From positions 525,861-589,860 of the forward strand of contig NZ_JABACJ020000001.1 in NCBI RefSeq assembly GCF_012524165.2: 64,000 bases of DNA. The letters are read 5' to 3'. The notes under the pieces were generated by a model. It was not told the DNA's origin, did not search any database, and saw nothing but the letters and a program-made list of their open reading frames with translations. Every line of letters starts with the position of its first letter. Position 1 is the stretch's first letter. Both the position numbers and the translations under genes were made by a program. The stretch comes from Faecalicatena faecalis. GTDB taxonomy: Bacteria; Bacillota; Clostridia; Lachnospirales; Lachnospiraceae. Positions 35,685 to 42,793 of this stretch are shown in pieces.

Positions 35685-36698
35685 ATGCAAACTGTAAAGT
35701 CAATTTGGGATTTCTTACAAACCGAACTTTTGGGTATGAGTTGGCTCAATCGTTTGATAGGTGATTTATTGAATGCTTGCGGATTAGATACCGCCGGGAA
35801 AGTCGGCGGCAGCGTTCAGTTTTTCATCTACGACACAATCAAAATCATGGTGCTGCTCGGCGTGCTGATTTTGATTATATCCTACATACAAAGCTACTTC
35901 CCGCCGGAAAGAACAAAAAAGATACTTGGTAGATTTCATGGTGTGGGTGCAAACTGTATCGCCGCGCTGCTCGGAACAGTAACGCCGTTTTGTTCCTGTT
36001 CTTCCATTCCGCTATTTATCGGATTTACAAGCGCGGGATTGCCGCTTGGGGTTACGTTCTCATTTCTGATTTCTTCCCCTATGGTAGACCTCGGCTCTCT
36101 TGTGCTTCTTATGAGCATTTTCGGTTGGAAAGTCGCTGTCCTTTATGTAGTGCTTGGATTAGTGATTGCCGTTGTGGGCGGCACGTTGATTGAGAAATTA
36201 CATCTTGAAAACTACGTTGAGGGTTTTATCCGCAATGCAAATACCCTTGATGTTCCGCAGGAAGAACTACACTTCAAAGACCGTATCAAATACGCATGGG
36301 AGCAGGTTTTAGCAACAGCAAAAAAGGTTGCCCCCTATGTACTGATTGGCGTAGGTATCGGTGCATTTATCCATGATTGGATACCCGAAGATTTTATTGT
36401 CAAAGTGCTTGGTACGGGTAATCCCTTTGGCGTAATCCTTGCGACGATTGCGGGCGTTCCCATGTATGCGGATATTTTCGGCACAATTCCGATTGCAGAA
36501 GCCCTACTTGCAAAGGGCGCACAGCTTGGCGTTGTCCTGTCCTTTATGATGGGCGTTACCACGCTTTCGCTCCCGTCCGTAATCATGTTGCGAAAGGCAG
36601 TTAAGCCGAAGTTGCTCGGTATCTTCATTGCAATATGTACCGTTGGCATTATCATTGTGGGATATTTCTTTAATGCAATACAATATCTAATTGTGTGA
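35685..36698 (+). CDS. Permease of the ArsP/DUF318 family
   Basis: The 337-residue protein has about eight transmembrane helices and the TPFCSCSSIPLFIGF motif (about 98-112), which carries the paired Cys of this family. A second cytoplasmic/periplasmic repeat contains GTGNPFG-x(10)-VPMYAD. Family members export methylated or trivalent arsenicals (ArsP) or are predicted metal permeases. The start at 35685 stands 9 bases after GGAGG; ATG 35679 is too close. Its association with an ArsR sensor supports arsenical efflux, but the substrate is inferred. Confidence 0.85.
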   Translation: MQTVKSIWDFLQTELLGMSWLNRLIGDLLNACGLDTAGKVGGSVQFFIYDTIKIMVLLGVLILIISYIQSYFPPERTKKILGRFHGVGANCIAALLGTVTPFCSCSSIPLFIGFTSAGLPLGVTFSFLISSPMVDLGSLVLLMSIFGWKVAVLYVVLGLVIAVVGGTLIEKLHLENYVEGFIRNANTLDVPQEELHFKDRIKYAWEQVLATAKKVAPYVLIGVGIGAFIHDWIPEDFIVKVLGTGNPFGVILATIAGVPMYADIFGTIPIAEALLAKGAQLGVVLSFMMGVTTLSLPSVIMLRKAVKPKLLGIFIAICTVGIIIVGYFFNAIQYLIV

Positions 36699-36713
36699 GG
36701 GAGGTATAAGAAC

Positions 36714-36794
36714 ATGGCAAAGAATTGGTATCCTGTAATTGACATTTTGACTTGTAGGCTTTGTGCAAAGGATATGTTTTGGCTTGCATTTTAA
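36714..36794 (+). pseudogene. Remnant of a small ferredoxin-like protein
   Basis: A 26-codon frame with a good site (GAGGGAGGTATAAG) starts MAKNWYPVID and has two Cys as C-x-x-C, then ends. In related permease operons the WYPVID start belongs to a small Cys-rich protein with more Cys; here the rest seems lost. That comparison is from memory of such operons and needs a search. It is best read as a truncated gene between the permease and thioredoxin-like genes. Confidence 0.45.
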
Positions 36795-36821
36795 CAAAAA
36801 TAATATTTGGAGGTAAAGAAA

Positions 36822-37196
36822 ATGGCATTATTTGGTTTTGGTAAGAAGAAAGACGAAGAAAAAAACATTCCCGCTTGCGCTTGTCAAAGTGATTGTGCGA
36901 CTTTTGAAGCGACAGAAGAGGACGCAAACAAGGTAAAAATTGAGGATGGGGCAATGAGCGTCAAAGTTCTTGGCGTGGGTTGCGCTTCCTGCCATGAACA
37001 ATACGAACAGGCAAAGGCGGCGGTTAAAAGCATGGGACTTGATGTAGAAGTGGAGTATATAACTGATTTGCAAAAGGTCGTGGGGTACGGTGCAATGAGT
37101 ATGCCCGCCCTCGTCGTTAATGAAAAAGTAGTTGCAATGGGTAAGGTACTTAAAGCTGCTGATGTTGAAAAGCTGCTGCACAAATTGGGGTTCTAA
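36822..37196 (+). CDS. Thioredoxin-like small disulfide protein
   Basis: The 124-residue protein has an N-terminal Cys-rich extension (PACACQSDC, about residues 18-26). A thioredoxin-fold domain follows with the active-site pair in VGCASCHEQ (about 53-61) and a cis-Pro in MSMPALVVN. This is the small redox-active disulfide protein family seen beside ArsP-type permeases. It probably reduces the permease cysteines or an arsenical. The start at 36822 follows GGAGGTAAAGAAA. Confidence 0.85.
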   Translation: MALFGFGKKKDEEKNIPACACQSDCATFEATEEDANKVKIEDGAMSVKVLGVGCASCHEQYEQAKAAVKSMGLDVEVEYITDLQKVVGYGAMSMPALVVNEKVVAMGKVLKAADVEKLLHKLGF

Positions 37197-37210
37197 AGGG
37201 GGTGGCTCTC

Positions 37211-37285
37211 ATGAGCAAAGAGAAAAGTGCAATAAACGTATTTCAAAAGTATCTAACGGTTGCCTTATTGCCTGTTTCTCGATAA
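37211..37285 (+). pseudogene. Truncated start of an ACR3-like arsenite transporter
   Basis: AAAGGGGGTG precedes an ATG frame of 24 codons that ends at TAA. The residues (FQKYLTV near the end) look like the N terminus of ACR3-type arsenite carriers, which begin with a F-x-KYLT-x-W pattern. After LTV the match is lost. Directly after it, in another frame, is an orphan 27-residue C terminus (ends at TAA 37365-37367). The two pieces suggest an internal deletion that fused two genes. The identification is tentative. Confidence 0.4.
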
Positions 37286-37377
37286 TGACGGTGATAAAAG
37301 TGTTAAGAACTATTATCAAAAATTGAAAATGCGTTTTGAAAACGAAAGCGAAACTGCCGAACATTAAGGGCAGCAGT

Positions 37378-37418
37378 ACGGCGGTTTTGAAATAACAAAC
37401 AAGACCGCCGTTTCCTTT
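37378..37418 (+). terminator. Intrinsic terminator after the arsenic cargo
   Basis: ACGGCGGT (37378-37385) pairs with ACCGCCGT (37404-37411) and is followed by TTTCCTTTTTT. It marks the end of the cargo segment. Confidence 0.7.
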
Positions 37419-37778
37419 TTTGAAAAATTGAGTTACGGAGGGGGTATTAAAGTCGCCCTTTTTTAGGATACGGCGGTATCTATGGAGGTAGCGTCGTGTC
37501 CATTTTTATTTACACTAACCCACCGAATAATCTACGGTCAAAAAAAGCTATCACCCGCCGTCGGGGTATTCCGGCTACGAATATGAACTGTCAAATCACC
37601 TAAATACTGCATACATTTCCTTTGCGCCCGTCCGCGTCTTGCGGACGGGCGCATTTTGTGTTTTTCAAAACTTTTTTGAAAAACTTTTCTATTCCGTTTG
37701 GCAAATCTGCGGTGCGTCCGTGGAAGGCAGCCGAAAGGGGATAAATAACCCGCCCCCGGGACGAAAGGGGGTGAGAAC
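37419..37778. other. Non-coding stretch before the sigma factor gene with leader-like features
   Basis: No recognised gene lies here. A possible 35-codon frame runs from GTG 37496 to 37603 with GGAGG 7 bases upstream. Twenty bases after it comes a strong terminator (37623-37653), then a perfect 11-bp inverted repeat (37660-37670 with 37674-37684). This leader-peptide-plus-terminator layout could be a transcription attenuator; the peptide itself is not recognised. Confidence 0.35.
37623..37660 (+). terminator. Strong intrinsic terminator
   Basis: A perfect 13-bp G+C-rich stem (37623-37635 with 37641-37653) has a 5-base loop and is followed by TTTTGTGTTTTT. It stands between the possible leader frame and the sigma factor gene. 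Confidence 0.85.
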
Positions 37779-38219
37779 ATGGATTACCCTAATCGGTTGG
37801 AATGGCAGACAAGATGTGAGTTTAATGCGTACTGCAAACGCACGCTACGCAACGAACTGATTGACGCCTGCCGGGAAAGCAGAAGTCGGCAAAAGCACGA
37901 AGTCAACTTTTCAGACCTTGCCCCGCATGAGGAAAAGCAGCTTTATACCGTTGACAGATATTTTGTCAATGAGGACGAGGACGCTTTTTGTGCAGGCGGT
38001 TTGAAGATTACGGCGAAGCTGCTTGCCGAAGCAATGCGCTCCCTGCCGGAAGAAAAGCGGCAAGCCGTTTTACTGTACTACTTTTTCAGCATGACCGACA
38101 CTGAAATCGCGGAGCTTATGAAAGTACCCCGCAGCACAGTACAGTATAGACGGTCAAGCTCTTTTGACCTGCTAAAACGATATTTGGAGGAACGCGCTGA
38201 TGAATGGAACGAATTGTAA
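37779..38219 (+). CDS. Sigma-70-like (region 4) regulatory protein of the element
   Basis: The 146-residue protein has a C-terminal sigma region 4 helix-turn-helix (LPEEKRQAVLLYYFFSMTD, then TEIAELMKVPRSTVQYR). It resembles the ECF-like sigma factors next to the excision genes of Tn916/Tn1549 elements. It may start transcription of excision or transfer genes. AAAGGGGGTGAGAAC precedes the ATG. It overlaps the next gene by 20 bases. Confidence 0.85.
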   Translation: MDYPNRLEWQTRCEFNAYCKRTLRNELIDACRESRSRQKHEVNFSDLAPHEEKQLYTVDRYFVNEDEDAFCAGGLKITAKLLAEAMRSLPEEKRQAVLLYYFFSMTDTEIAELMKVPRSTVQYRRSSSFDLLKRYLEERADEWNEL

Positions 38220-38451
38220 TGACAATGAGCGCGGCTTGTTACCCTACCCGGTCATTCTAGCCGCGACAAAGGGCGACCCCGACGCCATGAAAATTGTGGT
38301 GCAGCATTACCAAAGCTACATAGCCCATCTGTCTATGAGAAAGCTCCGCGACGAAAGCGGCAACACCTATTACGGCATAGACGAGGACTTGCGGGAACGG
38401 CTGCAAGCAAAGCTCATGCGGGCTGTCCTATCCTTTAAGACAGAGAAATAA
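38200..38451 (+). CDS. Small helix-turn-helix protein (Tn916 Orf8-like)
   Basis: The 83-residue protein overlaps the sigma factor stop and has a good site (TTGGAGGAACGCGCTG) inside that gene. The LLPYPVILAATKGDPDAMKIVVQHYQSYI stretch (about residues 13-41) is typical of the helix-turn-helix partner encoded beside the sigma factor in Tn916-like modules. It is likely a regulator of excision or transfer. Confidence 0.8.
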   Translation: MNGTNCNDNERGLLPYPVILAATKGDPDAMKIVVQHYQSYIAHLSMRKLRDESGNTYYGIDEDLRERLQAKLMRAVLSFKTEK

Positions 38452-38879
38452 ACGCAAAGTGTTCCTCCCCTTTCCTCTTTGCATATTTCTGTCTTTTGTA
38501 CCTTGAAAAAGAAAGCGGCGCAAGATAACGGCGACGCAGCATAGGGCAAATCAGATACGTTCCTTTTGCGCCGAGCCATGCGGCGGGTGCGCCATGACCC
38601 TATTATAGCGGGATTTTCCCGCTTGATAGACGAGCGACCAACACCGACGCCGGAAAACAGGTATAGCAGCCTGTCGGCGACGACGCGCAAAATACATAAT
38701 GATACTCCCTTATAGCCACAGTCCGAGCGTTAAAAGCGTCGCAGGCAATGGATAGGGCTGCGCGAGAACCGCGCAGGGGTGCAATTCCCGTGAGGTTGAG
38801 AAGCTAATCGACCGTCTGACGATAGCCCACTTTACTGATGTTTTTAATTGTTTCAACCATTGAAAGGGGAAATGTTCTT
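38452..38879 (+). other. Structured G+C-rich non-coding region upstream of xis
   Basis: There is no gene in these 428 bases. Several strong hairpins occur: AGCGGGA/TCCCGCT (around 38608-38624), a nested CGCCG..ACAGG/CCTGT..CGGCG (around 38646-38680) and CTGCGCG/CGCGCAG (around 38758-38776). The density of hairpins suggests a structured leader or a small RNA. I do not recognise a known family. Confidence 0.45.
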
Positions 38880-39140
38880 ATGAATGAAGAAAAAATGAAC
38901 GCCCCTTGTGCGATAGGCACTAAAGGAGCAGTTACAACTGGCAGCGAACAAAGAGTACCGATACATCTTAAACTGACATTGACCATAAAAGAAGCTGCCG
39001 AATATAGCAATATTGGAATTAACAAGATTGACACCATGCTAAAGCAACCTAATTGTCCATTTGTACTATATGTGGGGACAAGAAAATTAGTCAAACGTCG
39101 TGAATTTGAAGAATATATCCGGCGTGAGCTGACAATATGA
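38880..39140 (+). CDS. xis: Excisionase-like helix-turn-helix protein (Xis)
   Basis: The 86-residue protein has a winged-helix excisionase-type motif: LTIKEAAEYSNIGINKIDTML, then a Lys/Arg-rich wing (GTRKLVKRREFEEYI). It matches Tn916 Xis in size and place, directly before the integrase gene. Xis bends the attachment DNA and favours excision. The start at 38880 follows AAAGGGG by 12 bases; an in-frame ATG at 38838 is less likely. Confidence 0.88.
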   Translation: MNEEKMNAPCAIGTKGAVTTGSEQRVPIHLKLTLTIKEAAEYSNIGINKIDTMLKQPNCPFVLYVGTRKLVKRREFEEYIRRELTI

Positions 39141-39170
39141 ATATCTAATCGACAATTCTTGTTATTGAGA

Positions 39171-39199
39171 TTGAAAAAACAGAGTCTTTATGCTATAAT
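39171..39199 (+). promoter_or_regulatory. Promoter of the integrase gene
   Basis: TTGAAA (39171-39176), a 17-bp spacer and TATAAT (39194-39199) lie about 50 bases before the int start codon. This is the last clear promoter before ychF, which may depend on read-through from it. Confidence 0.7.
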
Positions 39200-39247
39200 A
39201 TATGCTTGCATTGGACTCTCTTTTGAGATACGAAAGGAGTCCGATAT

Positions 39248-40468
39248 ATGGGAAAAAATCTTAAAGGTAAAGAGTGCGGCAAAGGCATTTACCAAAGAAA
39301 GGACGGTTTATTCTCCGCAAGATACTACGCAAAAGACGGCAAACGCAAAGAGAAATATTTTGAAACATTGCCGGAAGCGAAAAACTGGCTTGCTGACGCA
39401 AGATATGAGGAACGGCATAACCTTATCGTCACTTCTCCCGATATGACGGTAGACAAGTGGTTTACTTACTGGATTGAGAATATCGTTTGTGACCTTGCTC
39501 CGAATACCATAAGAAATTATAAAGAGCGTTACAAATGGAATATCCAACCCGTAATAGGTGCCATGTGCATAGCTGATGTAAAACCCATGCACTGTAAAGC
39601 TGTTCTGAACCGAATGGAAACTACCTACGCAGGCTCGACCATTCGACAGGCTTATATCACAATGGGAACCATGCTGAAATCAGCAGTTATGAATGATATT
39701 ATCGCAAAGCACCCGATGAATGGTGTCCGCTACACAAAACCCGTTCGTGCGGTAGATGATATTAAATACTTAACCGTTGAGGAACAGGAGAAGTTCTTGG
39801 AAGCAGCGGAACGCTCTCATAATTACAGGCAGTACGCCTTGTTACTGGAAACAGGATTGAGAACGGCTGAATTGATTGGTCTGACTTGGGACGCTATTGA
39901 TTGGAAAAAGCGGACATTGACAGTAAACAAAAGTTTAGAGTATCGACACAGCCAGGGATATTGGCGTGCGGGACCACCTAAGACGCAGAAAAGTTATCGT
40001 ACCATTCCTCTCACAGATAAGGCATATTCCATTCTCAAAAGCTGCTATGATGAAAAAGACCAACGAAAACAGTCTGAAACATTGTCACAGGTTTTAGAGT
40101 ATATCGACAGCAGGACAGGCGAAAATAAATGCCTTGTTATGCGAGATTTGGTTTTTATCAACTGGAGAACAGGAGAACCCGCAAAAAACAGTTCCTATGA
40201 CACACACTTATACAAATTGTGTGATGAAGCAGGTATTAAACGCTTTTGTATGCACGCCTTGCGACATACTTATGCTACACGCGCCATTGAGCGCGGCGTA
40301 CAGCCTAAAGTGCTGCAACAGCTTTTAGGACACGCAAGTATTAAAACAACAATGGACAGATATGTTCATGTTACGGACGAATCACTGGTAAACGCCATAC
40401 GCCAATTTCAACAGGCTACGCCGCCAGTTTCAAAAAAAGGGCGTAAAAAGGGCGTACAAGAAATTTAA
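39248..40468 (+). CDS. int: Tyrosine integrase of the Tn916 type
   Basis: The 406-residue recombinase integrates and excises the element. The N-terminal arm-binding domain (about 1-60), the core-binding SAM-like domain (about 65-165) and the catalytic domain are in order. The catalytic Arg is in GLRTAELIGLTW, the HxxR in HALRHTYATR, the later His in LLGHASIKTT and the nucleophile Tyr in MDRYVHV. AAAGGAGTCCGATAT precedes the ATG. The 3' end of the gene carries two GGGCGTA repeats that may be arm sites. Confidence 0.96.
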   Translation: MGKNLKGKECGKGIYQRKDGLFSARYYAKDGKRKEKYFETLPEAKNWLADARYEERHNLIVTSPDMTVDKWFTYWIENIVCDLAPNTIRNYKERYKWNIQPVIGAMCIADVKPMHCKAVLNRMETTYAGSTIRQAYITMGTMLKSAVMNDIIAKHPMNGVRYTKPVRAVDDIKYLTVEEQEKFLEAAERSHNYRQYALLLETGLRTAELIGLTWDAIDWKKRTLTVNKSLEYRHSQGYWRAGPPKTQKSYRTIPLTDKAYSILKSCYDEKDQRKQSETLSQVLEYIDSRTGENKCLVMRDLVFINWRTGEPAKNSSYDTHLYKLCDEAGIKRFCMHALRHTYATRAIERGVQPKVLQQLLGHASIKTTMDRYVHVTDESLVNAIRQFQQATPPVSKKGRKKGVQEI

Positions 40469-40476
40469 GGAAAGGC

Positions 40477-40503
40477 GAAAAGCCTTATAAATCAAGGCTT
40501 TTC
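40477..40503 (+). terminator. Hairpin between int and ychF
   Basis: A perfect 10-bp stem (40477-40486 with 40494-40503) has a 7-base loop and only four T in its right arm. It would weaken but perhaps not stop transcription from int into ychF. Confidence 0.55.
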
Positions 40504-40518
40504 GGATAGGTATAAACA

Positions 40519-40532
40519 ATTATGAAATTAGG
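40519..40532 (+). repeat. Right attachment site (attR core) over the ychF start codon
   Basis: This is the second ATTATGAAATTAGG copy; the ATG at 40522 is the ychF start. Because the element carries the same 14 bases, the ychF coding sequence is rebuilt intact, but its upstream region is now element DNA. Confidence 0.85.
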
Positions 40533-41619
40533 CATCGTTGGTCTTCCCAATGTAGGAAAAAGTACACTGTTTAATTCATTGACAAAGGCTGGGGCGGAGT
40601 CTGCGAACTATCCGTTCTGTACGATCGACCCGAATGTGGGCGTTGTTACCGTACCGGACAAGCGTCTGGATGTCCTGGGAGAAATGTATCACACAAAGAA
40701 GATCGTTCCGGCGGCGATTGAATTCGTTGATATTGCCGGATTGGTAAAAGGTGCATCCAAAGGAGAGGGCCTGGGCAACCAGTTTCTTGCGAACATCCGT
40801 GAGGTAGATGCAATCGTGCATGTAGTAAGATGTTTTGAGGACAGCAACATTGTACATGTGGATGGTACGATCGATCCCCTCCGTGACATTGAGACAATCA
40901 ATCTGGAGCTTATTTTCTCTGACCTGGAGATTCTGGAAAGAAGAATTGCCAAGACAACGAAGGTGGCAAGGAATGACAAAGCAGCAGCAAAAGAGCTTGC
41001 GCTTTTGGAACGTATTAAGGCACATCTGGAAGAGAATAAGATGGCTAAGAGTTTTACCACAGATGATGAGGATGAGCAGGGATGGCTCACGAGTTATAAT
41101 CTGCTGACCTATAAGCCAGTGATTTTTGCAGCGAATGTCACAGAGGATGATCTGGCAGATGACGGCGCGAATAATGCCGGGGTACAGGCAGTGCGTGAAT
41201 ATGCGGAACAGGAAGACTGCGAAGTCTTCGTAGTATGCGCGCAGATCGAGCAGGAGATCGCTGAACTCGATGACGAAGAGAAAAAGATGTTTTTGGAAGA
41301 TTTAGGTTTAGAAGAGTCAGGACTGGAAAAACTCATAAAAGCAAGCTATCATCTTCTTGGCTTGATTAGTTACCTGACAGCCGGAGAGCCGGAAGTGCGA
41401 GCATGGACTATCACAAGAGGGACCAAGGCGCCGCAGGCGGCTGGTAAGATTCATACAGATTTCGAACGAGGCTTCATCCGAGCAGAGGTCGTCAGCTATG
41501 ATGACCTGATGGCATGCGGCACACACGCGGCAGCAAAAGAGAAAGGGCTTGTCAGACTGGAAGGGAAGGAATACGTGGTACAGGACGGCGATATCATATT
41601 GTTCCGCTTTAACGTGTAA
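40522..41619 (+). CDS. ychF: Obg-family redox-regulated ATPase YchF
   Basis: The 365-residue protein has the P-loop [12 protein letters not shown] near its start, the IDPNVGVV switch and the [20 protein letters not shown] motif of YchF/OLA1. A C-terminal TGS-like domain follows. YchF binds ATP, associates with ribosomes and affects stress responses. The gene is complete, but the inserted element now lies against its start codon; its original promoter is at 12662-12690. Only a weak Shine-Dalgarno sequence (GGATAGG) lies upstream now. Confidence 0.96.
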   Translation: MKLGIVGLPNVGKSTLFNSLTKAGAESANYPFCTIDPNVGVVTVPDKRLDVLGEMYHTKKIVPAAIEFVDIAGLVKGASKGEGLGNQFLANIREVDAIVHVVRCFEDSNIVHVDGTIDPLRDIETINLELIFSDLEILERRIAKTTKVARNDKAAAKELALLERIKAHLEENKMAKSFTTDDEDEQGWLTSYNLLTYKPVIFAANVTEDDLADDGANNAGVQAVREYAEQEDCEVFVVCAQIEQEIAELDDEEKKMFLEDLGLEESGLEKLIKASYHLLGLISYLTAGEPEVRAWTITRGTKAPQAAGKIHTDFERGFIRAEVVSYDDLMACGTHAAAKEKGLVRLEGKEYVVQDGDIILFRFNV

Positions 41620-41670
41620 AAAGGGGACTGACCCTTTTGAATTTCGACCCGATTGGAAGGAGTATGCAGT

Positions 41671-42618
41671 ATGCATTATAATATTAATTTCCCGCATCTT
41701 GGCATTCATCTGGAGCATGTGGGAAAATCGATTTCGGTTTTTGGATTCGAAATCGCTTACTATGGTATCATCATCGGGACTGCAATCCTGATTGGATTTT
41801 TGATTGCGACATCTGAGGCGAAGCGGACGAGACAGAACCCTGAGGATTATCTGGATATGGGAATCATCGGGGTGATCTGTGGGATTGCCGGGGCCAGGAT
41901 CTATTATGTGGCCTTTTCCTGGGACATGTATAAGGATAACCTTCTGGAAATCCTGAATCTGCGGGAAGGCGGGCTTGGGATATACGGCGGTGTGATCGCC
42001 GCGGTGATTACAGTCATCATATGTGCCAAGGTCAAACGTTTGAGTGCTCCGCAGATTTTTGATACGATCGCAATGGCACTTGTGAATGGACAGATGCTGG
42101 GGCGCTGGGGGAATTTCTTCAACAGAGAGGCCTTCGGGGAATACACAGACAGCTTGTTTGCCATGCAGCTGCCGCTGGATGCGGTGCGCAGCAGTGATGT
42201 GACAGAGTTGATGCGAAAGAATATCCAGGTGGTGGACGGTGTCAGCTACATCCAGGTACATCCTACATTTTTGTATGAGTCGCTCTGGTGCTGCGCGGTG
42301 TTCATTCTGTTGTTCGTATATAGAAAACACAAGAAATATGAAGGCGAGCTGTTCCTTCTGTATCTGTTCGGATATGGGCTTGGAAGAGCATGGATTGAAG
42401 GGCTGAGAACGGACCAGCTTTTGATACCTGGAATCGGCCTTCCGGTGTCACAGGTATTAGCGGGCGTGATTGTTGTAGTAACAGGAGTGATGCTGCTCTA
42501 CCTGCGGAAGAACCATAAAAGGATGCCATTCTTAACGGGCGGTAAGATCTATGAACCAATGCCGGATAAACCGGTGGGGAAGAAGCGGCCGAAAGGGAAG
42601 GACAGGCTTTTTAAATAA
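41671..42618 (+). CDS. lgt: Prolipoprotein diacylglyceryl transferase
   Basis: The 315-residue membrane enzyme adds diacylglycerol to the lipobox Cys of lipoproteins. About seven transmembrane helices are seen. The signature GRWGNFFNREAFG (about 142-154) includes the catalytic region, and the VHPTFLYESLW stretch is conserved. The start at 41671 follows GGAAGGAG; an in-frame TTG at 41653 overlaps that site. It probably serves the sugar-binding lipoprotein encoded at 46.4 kb, among others. Confidence 0.95.
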   Translation: MHYNINFPHLGIHLEHVGKSISVFGFEIAYYGIIIGTAILIGFLIATSEAKRTRQNPEDYLDMGIIGVICGIAGARIYYVAFSWDMYKDNLLEILNLREGGLGIYGGVIAAVITVIICAKVKRLSAPQIFDTIAMALVNGQMLGRWGNFFNREAFGEYTDSLFAMQLPLDAVRSSDVTELMRKNIQVVDGVSYIQVHPTFLYESLWCCAVFILLFVYRKHKKYEGELFLLYLFGYGLGRAWIEGLRTDQLLIPGIGLPVSQVLAGVIVVVTGVMLLYLRKNHKRMPFLTGGKIYEPMPDKPVGKKRPKGKDRLFK

Positions 42619-42709
42619 GAGGTGAGATACGGGTGTAGGACACATGAAAAATGTTTCCTGCGCCCGTTTGTTGTACGGGAAAATAAACAAAAAAATGGGA
42701 CAGCCTCTA

Positions 42710-42738
42710 TAGACTTTTATACTTTTTGGCGATATAAT
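42710..42738 (+). promoter_or_regulatory. Probable nifJ promoter
   Basis: TAGACT (42710-42715), a 17-bp spacer and TATAAT (42733-42738) stand 55 bases before the nifJ start. The -35 matches four of six positions. Confidence 0.5.
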
Positions 42739-42793
42739 TAAAACACATGTGAAAAAATTAATTTTACAATGTAATTTTAAGGAGGAACAAAAA

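Larger units (their letters stand above)
12783..40532. mobile_element. Tn1549-type integrative conjugative element, about 27.7 kb, inserted at the ychF start codon
   Basis: A 14-bp direct repeat (ATTATGAAATTAGG) is found at 12783-12796 and 40519-40532. Everything between is absent from a normal ychF promoter-gene junction. The right end encodes a Tn916-type tyrosine integrase and a small excisionase-like protein. The interior encodes a RepA-like protein, a PcfB/VirD4/Maff2/VirB6/PrgI/VirB4/CHAP conjugation module, topoisomerase III, MobC and a relaxase. Gene order follows the Tn1549/CTn family of Firmicutes. The interior looks richer in G+C than the flanks. No antibiotic resistance gene was seen; the cargo is a decayed arsR-permease cluster. 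Confidence 0.93.

Noticed and set aside
38700..38830. tRNA-like or riboswitch-like fold
   Set aside because: The GGG-x7-CCC arm recalls a T arm, but no acceptor or anticodon stem pairs, and no known aptamer core was recognised.
41620..41640. AAAAGGG/CCCTTTT hairpin between ychF and lgt
   Set aside because: It is short, lacks a T run of its own beyond the stem, and has no other copy in the window; too weak to call a terminator.
41317..42330. Open frame of 337 codons on - over ychF and lgt
   Set aside because: Both + strand genes carry full family signatures; the - frame has no recognisable domain.
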